Origin: Culex pipiens pallens
Taxonomy: Eukaryota > Arthropoda > Insecta > Diptera > Culicidae
Reading direction: 5' to 3'
NCBI RefSeq assembly: GCF_016801865.2
Contig: NC_068938.1
Span: forward strand, 187,250,850-187,314,849
Length of the DNA stretch: 64,000 bases
Shown: positions 1-11,100 of the stretch, piece after piece
How the letters are laid out: every line of letters starts with the position of its first letter
How positions within the stretch are numbered: position 1 is the first letter of the stretch
The notes under the pieces: model-generated
Told to the model about the DNA's origin: nothing
Seen by the model: the letters and a program-made list of their open reading frames with translations, nothing else
The model's database searches: none
Translations under genes and position numbers: made by a program

Positions 1-185
1 ACGTGATATAGACGTAATCAAAAACCAATATTTATTTATCTATGGTTTTTATGTGTTGTTGGCTTATTGTACAAATAAATTCTTTTTTTATTATTTTGAA
101 TGGTGCAAAAATTATACAAATCGTTTGGTTTGAAGAAAGGTTATTTTTAGTTTTATAACATAAAAAAGATTCAGATTTTAAATAT

Positions 186-1405
186 TTTTTTTTTTAGATT
201 TTTAATATTTAGGATTTTTAGGATTTTTAGGATTTTTAAGATTATGATGATTTTTAAGATTTTTAAGATTTTTAAGATTTTTAAGATTTTTAAAAATTTT
301 AAGATTTTTAAGATTTTTAAAAGTTTTTAAGATTTTAATTTTTTTAGGATTTTAATTTTTTTAAGATTTTGAAGATTTTTAAAATTTTGAAGATTTTCAA
401 GATTTTTAAAAATTTTACGATTTTTAAGATATTTAAAATTTTTAAGATTTTTAAGATTTTTAAAATTTTTAAGATTTTTAAGATTTTTAAGATTTTTAAG
501 ATTTTTAAGATTTTTAAGATTTGTAAGATTTTTAAGATTTATAAGATTTTTAAGATTTTTAAGATTTTTAAGATTTTTGAAATTTTTAAGATTTTTAAGA
601 TTTTTAAGATTTTTAAGACTTTTAAGATTTTTAAGATTTTTAAGATTTTTAAGATTTTTAAGATTTTTAAGATTTTTAAGATTTTTAAGATTTTTAAGAT
701 TTTTAAGATTTTTAAGATTTTTAAGATTTTTAAGATTTTTAAGATTTTTAAGATTTTTAAGATTTTTAAGATTTTTAAGATTTTTAAGATTTTTAAGATT
801 TTTAAGATTTTTAAGATTTTTAAGATTTTTAAGATTTTTAAGATTTTTAAGATTTTTAAGATTTTTAAGATTTTTAAGATTTTTAAGATTTTTAAGATTT
901 TTAAGATTTTTAAGATTTTTAAGATTTTTAAGATTTTTAAGATTTTTAAGATTTTTAAGATTTTTAAGATTTTTAAGATTTTTAAGATTTTTAAGATTTT
1001 TAAGATTTTTAAGATTTTTAAGATTTTTAAGATTTTTAAGATTTTTAAGATTTTTAAGATTTTTAAGATTTTTAAGATTTTTAAGATTTTTAAGATTTTT
1101 AAGATTTTTAAGATTTTTAAGATTTTTAAGATTTTTAAGATTTTTAAGATTTTTAAGATTTTTAAGATTTTAAGGTTTTTAAGATTTTTAAAATTTTTAA
1201 GATTTTTAAGATTTTTAGGATTTTTAAGATTTTTAAGATTTTTAAGATTTTTAAGATTTTTAAGATTTTTAAGATTTTTAAGATTTTTAAGATTTTGAGG
1301 ATTTTTAAGATTTTTAAGATTTTTAAGATTTTTAAGATTTTTAAGATTTTTAAGATTTTTAAGATTTTTAAGATTTTTAAGATTTTTAAGATTTTTAAGA
1401 TTTTT
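186..1405. repeat. 9-bp minisatellite A, unit AAGATTTTT
   Basis: Tandem array of a 9-bp unit. Roughly the first 430 bp are degenerate (GGATTTTTA, AATTTTTAA variants); from about 626 to 1161 the array is perfect, about 59 copies. It contains G but essentially no C. Because 9 is a multiple of 3, all + frames lacking a stop give KIF, RFL or similar tripeptide repeats; these are not proteins. The right side grades into degenerate units that end near 1405. Confidence 0.95.
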
Positions 1406-1480
1406 GAGAGTTTAGAGCTTGTAGAAATACCAGTATTTTGTGTATTTTTTAGAATTTGCAGAATTTGGTGTAATGTTTAT

Positions 1481-2264
1481 TTAAAGAATTTGAAGAATTT
1501 GAAGAATTTGAAGAATTTGAAGAATTGGAAGAATATGAAGAATTTGAAGAATTTGAAGAATTTGAAGAATTTTAAAAATTCAAAGAATTTGAAGAATTTG
1601 AATAATTTGAAAAAATTGAAGAATTTGAAGAATTTGAAAAATTTGAAGAATTTGAAGAATTTGAAGAATTTGAAGAATTTGAAGAATTTGAAGAGTTTGA
1701 AGAATTTGAAGAATTTGAAGAATTTGAAGAATTTGAAGAATTTGAAGAATTTGAAGAATTTGAAGAATTTGAAGAATTTGAAGAATTTGAAGAATTTGAA
1801 GAATTTGAAGAATTTGAAGAATTTGAAGAATTTGAAGAATTTTAAGAATTTTAAGAATTTTAAGAATTTTAAGAATTTTAAGAATTTTAAGAATTTTAAG
1901 AATTTTAAGAATTTTAAGAATTTTAAGAATTTTAAGAATTTTAAGAATTTTAAGAATTTTAAGAATTTTAAGAATTTTAAGAATTTTAAGAATTTTAAGA
2001 ATTTTAAGAATTTTAAGAATTTTAAGAATTTGAAGAATTTGAAGAATTTGAAGAATTTGAAGAATTTGAAGAATTTGAAGAATTTGAAGAATTTGAAGAA
2101 TTTGAAGAATTTGAAGAATTTGAAGAATTTGAAGAATTTGAAGAATTTGAAGAATTTGAAGAGTTTGAAGAATTTGAAGAATTTGAAGAATTTGAAGAAT
2201 TTGAAGAATTTGAAGAATTTGAAGAATTTGAAGAATTTGAAGAATTTGAAGAATTTGAAGAATT
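1481..2264. repeat. 9-bp minisatellite B, unit AAGAATTTG
   Basis: Tandem 9-bp array. Two outer blocks have unit AAGAATTTG; an inner block at about 1838-2025 has unit AAGAATTTT. That inner unit is one substitution from array A (AAGATTTTT) and one from the outer block, so the units form a mutational series. The array has G but almost no C. About 75 bp of degenerate sequence separate it from array A. The KNL/KNF reading frame across it is an artefact. Confidence 0.95.
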
Positions 2265-2359
2265 AGACAGCCTTAAATGCAAAGCCTCAACCGCAATTGA
2301 AGAATTTCCGCCAATAATCCGCCAAGCCAATCTAGCAAACCGCCAATCTAACGCCAATA

Positions 2360-3045
2360 CGCCAATTAATCCTCCAAGTCCTCCAAATCCTCCAAAACCG
2401 CATAATCCGCCAATCCTCCAATCCTCCAATCTCCAAAACCTCCAAATCCTCCAATACCGCCAATCCTCCAATAACCTCCAATCCTCCAATACCGCAATCC
2501 TCCAAAACCTCCAAATCCTCCAAGCCTCCAAATCCGCCAAATCCGCCAATACCTCCAATCCTCCAAATCCTCCAATCCTCCAAATCCTCCAAATCCTCCA
2601 ATCCCCCAATCCTCCAAATCCGCCAAAATCCTCCAAATCCTCCCAAATCCTCCAAATCCTCCAATCCTCCAAATCCTCCAAGCCTCCAATCCTCCAAATC
2701 CTCCAATCCTCCAAATCCTCCAATCCCCAAATCCTCCAAATCCTCCAAATCCTCCAAAGCCTCCAAATCCTCCAAATCCTCCAAATCCTCCAAATCCTCC
2801 AAATCCTCCAAATCCTCCAAATCCTCCAAATCCTCCAAATCCTCCAAATCCTCCAAAACCTCCAAAACCTCCAAAACCTCCAAAACCCGCCAAAACCTCC
2901 AAAACCTCCAAAACCTCCAAAACCGCCCAAAACCTCCAAAACCTCCAAAACCTCCAAAACCCTCCAAAACCTCCAAATCCTCCAAATCCTCCAAATCCTC
3001 CAAATCCTCCAAATCCTCCAAATCCGCCAAAACCCCCAAATCCAC
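2360..3045. repeat. 9-bp minisatellite C, unit AAATCCTCC (inverted relative to B)
   Basis: Irregular to regular array of AAATCCTCC, with AAAACCTCC units near 2850-2980 and 8-bp AATCCTCC variants on the left. It is rich in C and nearly free of G. The reverse complement of the unit, GAGGATTTG, differs from array B by two purine transitions, so C reads as a B-like array on the other strand. The long - strand Gly/Phe/Trp-rich ORFs here are repeat artefacts. Confidence 0.9.
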
Positions 3046-4776
3046 CAACCCCCACCACCCCTTATACAAAAAACCCTCCCCAACCGTCCTAATCCCCAAA
3101 AAACCCCGAACCACACCCCCCCCCCCCCTAAATCCAATCTGACAACCCCTCCGCGTGGCAATTATAAAATCCCCCCAGCCACCCCAAAACCCAGGCACAC
3201 TACGACACCAACACACTGACACCACATCTCTTTTTCTGCATTCTGCATAATCATATTGAGCATGTTTGGACTAGTTTTAAAATATTTTGAAATTTAATTA
3301 AACTCACTGAAAAAACTATTTTTTCTCGCAAAAGACTTCTTTTGATATACGGAATGTACAAGGACAAAGTTTCATTCGGATCATAAAACTCAAAGAAAAG
3401 TCTATTTGCGAAAACGAAAAGAACTACTCTTCTGCCAGAATTTAAAAAAAAATGATTAACCAAATGGTCATTATACGATAAAATTTTCAAAAATAAACAT
3501 TATACAATGTATTCTCACAGATACCAATTGAACAAGTTTTTTAATAAATGAAAAAAATGTTTGCAATATTTTTCCTACTCTACCAAAATTTTAAAGGAGG
3601 ACAAACTTGACTCCAGCTTCTCAGAATTTACCAACTTTAGCTTCGACTGCAACTCCAGTTCTCAAATAAAAAAAAACTTGACCCGACCATCCGTGTTTTT
3701 GTTATTGTAAGCTCAACTTTCATTTTGGGATTATTTTTTGTAGTATAAATCGAATTTTATTATTATTTTCATCAACTTCCACGGTTCGCGTTAGTGTTAA
3801 AATTAAGATAGTTTTTACTATTGGAAACGGAAAATAAATCTGTAAATTGTAAAATCTGAACGGATATCTGTGAGGATCTCGGTGTTATAAACTCTGTTCA
3901 CGTTTACGATAACTTGTAAGATATTTAAACATCATTTACACACTATATCGTCAAAATTATCAACTTTTAGTTCCATGTAACTTAAAACTCCATCAGATAA
4001 CTTCCAACCTTCACATACTCATCCCCTCAGATCGTGACGACAAACTGCGCTACTGCTCAACATAGCCAATAAACGCAACCCATGCCACAAACTCCGGTTC
4101 CGTTCCTGCGTGTAAACTCTGCTCGAACCTATTCCTATTCCTTCCAGCGCACTTCATCACATACCTAAATCACTTGATCGATTGATCTTCAGCTGATGCT
4201 CCGAGCGCCTTCCGCACCTTCGACGTCGAAAGAAAAAAAAACATAACCCACCACCACGACGATCGCTGGGCTGAGCCAAGCCCCGATCCGAGCGTCAACT
4301 CGTTCAAGTTCAAGCAATTCGTGCTGACTTGACGTCATCATCTTGCATGCAAGATTCTACCTTGCGCGAGAGAGGCTTCTCTCAAGAGATTAAGCTTAGA
4401 GTCTACTGGTTAGTTTATTGCCACCCCCTTGCCGGGTGGTTTGGGCCAGTTCTCTCTCAGGTGTGATGATCACCTTTCACGTGTTTGGTTGCAACCGTCA
4501 TCAGTGCTGAGCAAGGCACTGTCATGATCGAAAGCAGCCGGAGATCTTCCCCTTGGTTGGTGTGTTCTAAACAAGAAGAAAAGCGCGAGCGAAACTCTCA
4601 CTCGCTCTCTCAACGTGATTCGTACTTTTGATCCTCTCTTCTCTTCGCGCGTGTGAGCAAAAAAAAAGCTCAGGAGAGTCGAGATCTCCGAGGATCATCT
4701 TCGGATGCTCCGAAGCTTCGGGGAAATCTTTTCGACTGGCTGGGTTGGAAAAGCGCCGTCAGCTTTGATTTTACAG
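3046..4776. other. Upstream intergenic region of gene 1
   Basis: No convincing coding sequence. The first part is AT-rich; from about 4010 the sequence becomes GC-balanced and non-repetitive, as expected of proximal regulatory DNA. It contains GA/CT-rich runs (4368-4390, 4590-4625), a CRE-type octamer and a 14-bp palindrome listed separately. Confidence 0.5.
4330..4354. promoter_or_regulatory. CRE-like octamer and adjacent 14-bp palindrome
   Basis: TGACGTCA at 4330-4337 is the full CREB/ATF palindrome. TCTTGCATGCAAGA at 4341-4354 is a perfect 14-bp palindrome three bases later. They lie about 470 bp upstream of the inferred start of gene 1. Function is inferred from motif and position only. 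Confidence 0.3.
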
Positions 4777-4807
4777 TTAATAAAAGGGAAGCTCGTGGCG
4801 CTTCAGT
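4777..4807 (+). promoter_or_regulatory. Core promoter of gene 1 (TATA-like plus TCAGT initiator)
   Basis: TTAATAAAAGG at 4777-4787 is TATA-like, and TCAGT at 4803-4807 matches the arthropod initiator consensus. The spacing of about 25-28 bp to the A at 4805 is right for a TATA/Inr pair. This predicts transcription from about 4805 and a 5' UTR of about 315 nt. No clear DPE was seen. Confidence 0.6.
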
Positions 4808-5119
4808 GAGACAGTTGATTTCGGTGTTCTGAAGCGGGAAGCAGCGCAGCTACCAGCTAGAGTTTGTGAAGCAGCAGCAGCCAGTGGTACTGTGAATTGT
4901 GTGAAGTGTTTGGACTTGTTCTGAAGGGAGAGCTCTGAAAAAGTGATTTGGGACTTTAGTGGATATTTGGATTGATTGTCAACAGTTTGACCGTTCAATT
5001 TGGATTTATTCTTTTTTTCTTTTCTGGACTACACAGGAAGCAGTTTAGTGGAAATTGCAGTGAAGTGAAGCGGCATTTGTGGTTTCAAGCGAAAAACAGT
5101 GCTACTAAAAACAATCAAA
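4805..5119 (+). other. Predicted 5' UTR of gene 1
   Basis: Runs from the inferred initiator A to the first ATG. It is non-repetitive with CAG/GTG-rich stretches. The ATG at 5120 follows ATCAAA, which agrees with the insect start context (A-rich just before ATG). Confidence 0.5.
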
Positions 5120-5134
5120 ATGATGAAGTTCTTG
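5120..5134 (+). CDS. Gene 1 coding exon 1 (5 codons)
   Basis: Encodes MMKFL, the start of the signal peptide. The donor GTGAGT at 5135 is consensus and leaves phase 0. It is accepted because exon 2 opens in phase 0 with the matching hydrophobic core. Confidence 0.8.
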
Positions 5135-8100
5135 GTGAGTAGAGAAGAATAAAAAAAAAAACATAATTTAAACTGCCCTGGGTTAGAATTAGAAAGCTCG
5201 TGTGCAAACACCTGAAAACTGTGATCAAACTGAAAGTATGAAAGATGTGTTTAAAGCCAGATGTCCAACAGAAAAGTTTACCAAAATAATGATTTAAATC
5301 ATATGCATCCAACTTTTTGTTAATTATTTTTCTGATCGTTAAAAAACTAACAATTCGAGTATCAAAGGTATAACAGAAACTTTAGTCATCTATATAAATC
5401 ATCTCAAAAATTGATTGAAAAAATAATAACATTCAAGTAACAAAATTAATACAAATTTCATTAAATGTCCAGACATTATCTTTTTAAATTTTGTTTGAAT
5501 TCCACACGTTATTTAGAAGCGCAAAAAAATGCATTTTGGAGTTTTAATTTAAGTACAATTGTCTAAAAATTAATTATTCTTTCATATTTTGTTTGTTTTT
5601 TGAAACCATTTTTTGTTGTAAAAATGGTTTCATATTTCCCAAAATGATTTAAAAATGAGTTCAATTGCTATTGTTCAACAGGACAGTTTTAACAAGTTCT
5701 TACTCATGTTTTAAATAACTCAATTCAAATATGTTTGAAATGCAATTAATTGAAAAACTGAGCATACTCTAGAAAAAAAAGTCAATAAGAGTCACCTTGT
5801 TTATAAGACCATTTCAAAAATAGAACAGAGACAATTTGCACAATCTATAGTAAAAATTATATTAAAATCAAATGCTTATAAAAATTGTGGAACTTTTTTT
5901 ACAATTATTTCTTAAATTAAAAATGTTGTCTTATTAATTTAATTTAGATAAGTAACTATTGAGACTTGAATAATTAGTTTTAAACTGACTATGAAATCGT
6001 GAGACTAACAAAAATCGTTAGAGGGAGCAAAAAATATCCCTTTTAATTCAAAGTTCAAACTTGTATTCACAAACTTTTCTAATGTATTGATAACTGATAT
6101 ATTAAGAAAATATTGTCAAAGGTTCATTTTGCCTTTCGAATTCAACAAGATCACTTCAAATTAAAGTTTCAATTCCTAAGAATATTTTAAATTTAAGGAC
6201 CACAACATGAAACATTACATTTTTATTTTTCATTCTTACTTACTTTGCAGTAACATTACTTTAAAGAGATGTCGAAGAGCGAAAATTAACGGAACAATTT
6301 CCCGGAATTTAGCGATTTCGATACCCTAGATTCCCGGGAATTATCATCGAAACTCCTAAGATAATTTATAATAAAGTGCACTGCTAGCCAATCACAAAAA
6401 TAAATAATTTCTAAATGAATAAATAAATTCCAAAGATTTAATTTTTGTGTACTGCTTGGAAATTAATCTTAATTAATTTCCCAAAAAAATCAAATCGAAT
6501 TGAAATACAAAGATTTAAAATGCATTTTTAAAATGTGTATTGGTACATTGGTAGAAAAATGTACTGAACTAAAATCAAAAAAATAATACATAAATTTCGT
6601 GTATTTAGAATTAATGTATGGAAGAACAAAAATTTTAACCCTTAAGCCAAATTTATTTGTGTTAATCATGACCACTTTGTTTTATTGATAAATCAACACA
6701 TTTTAATCACTTTTAATGTTCTTAGAAATTTTCCCTTCATAACCCTTTGCATTTGGTGTGTTTGTCTGTTTGCAGTCAATTATATTATAATTCGATATTT
6801 TAAATTTGTTTTCAAATAAAACTATAAGATTTATTTTTAAAAAATATCATATGTTTTTTCATCCGAATATTATGATTTCAAAATGCGAAATCAAAAATTA
6901 ATAAATTAAAATCATGTATTTATTAAACGTAACTAATGTGTTCAATCCGTGTTAAATTGGTATACATTTTAATATGTTTTTTAGTTTTCAATTCTTGTAA
7001 AAAAAATATGATTTGTAAAAAGTACAACAGAACGACAATGTATCAATGGTAATGCAGCTTTCCTTTATGACCGTACTACTTTCAGGAACTTTTTTATGCC
7101 ATTTTTAAACACATATTCCATTTGTAAATGTGGTTATTATTCTTTAAAAACTGTAATTCAAGACTTATAGTTATCTCAGTACAATCGAAAAAAAAAATGA
7201 TTAAACTTTTATTTCAAGTAAAATTATGAATCTTTTACAAGAAAATATTTTTTTGCCTCCTGACTTTTTGGGCCGATTTAGAAGGAGATTAACCTACAAA
7301 ACTTTGAAAATATTTGCAACGGCTTGATTCTCCAAAAAATATCACAAAATTTACAAAACTATAGTTGAGCTAATGTTTGATTGTTACCAGCCAATGTAGT
7401 CATTATGTTGTTACAAATATACACTTCTGGTCAGATCCTAAGTTTGTTTACATCCGTAAGAAAAAAAAGTGTTCCGAAGTGGTGGATTTCAGCAGTCAAC
7501 GTTATTCTTTAAAAAAATCATTGAAATTAGCAGTTGATCTATACATCAATAATAAGATAACAAAAAAAACTTTAAAACGAAGGATAGTACCTATATCATT
7601 ATGTTCAAATAAAGTTTAAATGTTATTTTTTGCAATTCCGCTGTGAAACTGTCAACTTTTCCTGGCCTTCTGAAGAAATGAAACGGCCTACTTTTTCCTA
7701 CCAAAAATAACAGAATCGAATAGCAACACTTTTCAAAAAAGTTGAACTTTTCAGCACTTGTTTCGAAAAGTAAAACTTTTCAACATTTTTTTTTAAACGA
7801 TTTATTGGAAAAATACATGGAAATATTACTCAAAATTTCACTCAATGAGTGTTTTTCGGAATTGCAAAAAATATTGTATGGAATTCGTTGCAAAACTTGA
7901 TTTTTTCAACACTCGTCGTATTTATCCAACTCGGTGAACCTCGTTGGATAAATGTACGACTCGTGCTGAAAAAATCCTCTTTTTGCAACTTGTTGCATAA
8001 ACTACTATTTTAAAACATTCGAGATAAGTAAACTATTTTGAATATTAGGAATGACTGTTATAGCCCAAGAAAACCTAACCAAATAAGCCAACTTTTCATC

Positions 8101-11100
8101 AAAAACCAAACCCTCCCTGCAATACAGCATTAATCTAAAAGAATAACAAATCATTAAAGGTCCCCTTATTTGCACTATCGAAATAGTCATTAGCAGCACC
8201 ATTAACATCCCGACCTGGCCAAACAACGCCACACCACAGCCAGACAGTGTTCTCCCTCCCCAAGAAGCGCCACGAGCAACGTAAACAACATCTCTTGCAC
8301 AAATTCACCCACAAAATGCAATCTATTCCTAATCGACAGCGACACCAAATGTCATCGCCGGGGCTTCTCGCCCCGGGTGTCGGAAAGTCACCGGATAAAA
8401 AAACGCTACATTCTAGCCCCCTCGTGGTCTCTGGCCAAGTGTCTGACATTTTGAACATTCTCGTTCAACCGCTTTGAGGCGCTCAACTTGCAGGCCGATG
8501 AGCAACTCTTGGCTGGTGCAGTTTGATCGTCATCTTCTCAATTAGACTTTTACGGTTTGCAAAAAAAAATGACAATTCACTAATTGACCCGTCTCAAAAA
8601 TTGCGGATTTCGCACAAAATTTGACCCCGACCCGGAATGCACACCACCGCGGCTTCAACGGTCTAATTGTTTCCCACAAGTTCAGTGAGACTACCCCGGC
8701 GAGGGGGGAGGTTATCTAACTCCATCAGCAACTGCTCTGACAAATAAAGGAGATCATCAGATTTAAGCTTCACTGCGGACTGTGGGCTCTTAGGAAATAT
8801 GCAGCGAGACGACTCTCTCATGCAACATTCATGGTTCACGCCTCGGTGCTTTTAAGCTGCACTCGCTGTTGCACTAACTTTTGAGTTCATTTTAGTCAGT
8901 GTTTTGTGAGTGGACGGCTAGTTGTGACCGAGAGGGACATTAATTGACCATCTGAGAATTGTAATGGCGTCGTTAAGATTGGTGAAATGATGCTGGTGGA
9001 ACAGATTTGATAAATTAGTTGATGTCTTGTTAAAGCCACAAAGATCTAATCATCAAAATGTGAATCTTTCAAACAATGCAGTTCCTGCATAGTTCTACGC
9101 CAATGCTGCCATCCTTCTCCATCGTTCTCCACGCCAATCAAAACTCCATTCAAGATACAGATTTACGTCAATTAGCCCCAATCTGCAGCAATTCGCACAT
9201 CAGTTCATCGTGCCAAAGTGATCCTTTTACAACGTCCGTGCAATCCGTCCAACAAATCCAAATCTCCCATCATTGGTGCCATTAGTCCGGGCAGCACACA
9301 TCATCATTACGGGGCAAAAAGGCGAAATAATTTTTCAATTTTCCAACCAAGAACCGCCAGTGGCAACGGTTGAAGTTTTGTGTCTTTGAAAACCCGCGAA
9401 AAACATGGGCACGATAGAGTCGTTAATAACATATCATTAGCAATTACTGGCAGCCATGCCGCGCCGCACCGCGAACCTTCTTGCATTGCGGTGAACTCTG
9501 AACGGAGGCAGATCGGTCACGAAGATTCTGCTGAACGGGAGGAGGGTGCTGTTCTGGTATGGTTGATGGAGGAGATTTGGTTAACTCTCAGTTTTAGCGA
9601 GCTTTGATTTTGAATATGATTTTAGTTCAATTTGACAAGTGTCCTCGCAAAATGGAATGTTTTTATTCTAAAATCGTGTCATCGGACACGAAAATTTACA
9701 TTAGACAGACTTAATAACAACCTGGTTTGGTCGTTGCCCTCAGGGAATGTTCCGATGGGGTACATACAAGTTTGGGAAATATGTATAGCTAAATCGTTTT
9801 CGATGGGATATGAAAATTAACGTTCCGACAGAATTGGCCACCACCTATATTGGTCGGTGCCCCCAGGAAATTTTCTGACGAGGCATTGTTTTTGATGTAG
9901 GACATGAGCCACAAAATAAAAATTTCGGTTACGTTCGCAACAAACTTGTGTGAATTTCAAATTATTTAAATATAAAAATATAAAAATATATAATTACGAT
10001 ACATCCGCCACCATTTTTAAGGTTTTTTTCGAGGTCAAACAAGTCATGTCTGTAACATAACCATCGTCCCTTTATTAAGTATAAAGTAGAGTTTCCAATT
10101 TGGTACTTTTACCGTTTTGAAATATCCATTTATACATAAACAACTGGAATAAACAAAAATATTGAGCGACTTTATAATATACAGAAATATTGATCATCTC
10201 AAGAAACATACACAAAAAGGCTTCCTTAAAAAAACGATCATTTTGGTCATGTTATGTCTGTAACACCCCATATAAAATTAAAACTTTGCTATGTATTTAT
10301 AAAATCGAAAAAAAAAATAATTTGTTAAATATTTGTAAAATGTTCATTTTTCCATTTGTGAAAATTTGTAGAATAGCATTAGTTAGAAAATATCAAACTA
10401 TGTAAATGATCTAATGTGGAATTGTTAACAAGCAGTCTGTCCTGTGATGTCAAATGTAAACATTTACTGACGTTAGCAGGAAAGACATCCGGTTTCAAAA
10501 TCTACATTGGCCCATTTACATTGTTAGTTTCAAGAATGCTACAGTTAAGATAGTTTGATATTTTCTTAATATTGCTCTTCTACAAATTTCAACAAATTCA
10601 AAAATGAACTTCACACTCTTTTATGCGACAAATTGGTTAAAATTTGTGTTTGTGCTTAAAGGGACAACAAATAGAGAAACAAAACTTCTCTTTCATATTA
10701 CTTTGCAGGCTGTTTCTAGTAAATAAAACAGATTTCAACAATAATGCAAATATAAACACCTAAACTCACAAGCTCGAGAAAAGGGGGAATTTCCATACGA
10801 ATTCTCCCTTGTTTCTGAGGTTGGTAGTGATAATAATTTAAATAATGAAATCAATATAAATCTCATTCAATTGAAAAAAACTATCCACTACAATTCTAAT
10901 GTTCTCTTCTTTTCTCTGTGATGGAAAAACAAAATATTTTTTATACATTTTTAAATCAAATTTTCATTTTTCTTGATTGTCGTTTCGATGGCTTGAGATG
11001 AGTTGACCGTTTTGCAAAAAAAGCAATTGAGAAAATCTTAATTAACAAATGTTCTCGCGAATACAAACAGAGCGATGTAATTCGTGTAGGTCAAATTGAC

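Noticed and set aside
369..2266. Long ORFs of KIF, RFL and KNL/KNF repeats
   Set aside because: A stop-free 9-bp tandem repeat stays open in frame automatically. There is no start context, codon bias or domain.
186..3045. CRISPR-like array
   Set aside because: Directly adjoining 9-bp units without spacers, in a eukaryotic context.
2022..3225. Three overlapping long - strand ORFs rich in Gly, Phe, Trp and Leu/Glu/Asp
   Set aside because: They are three frames of the same 9-bp CT-rich array and its degenerate edges.
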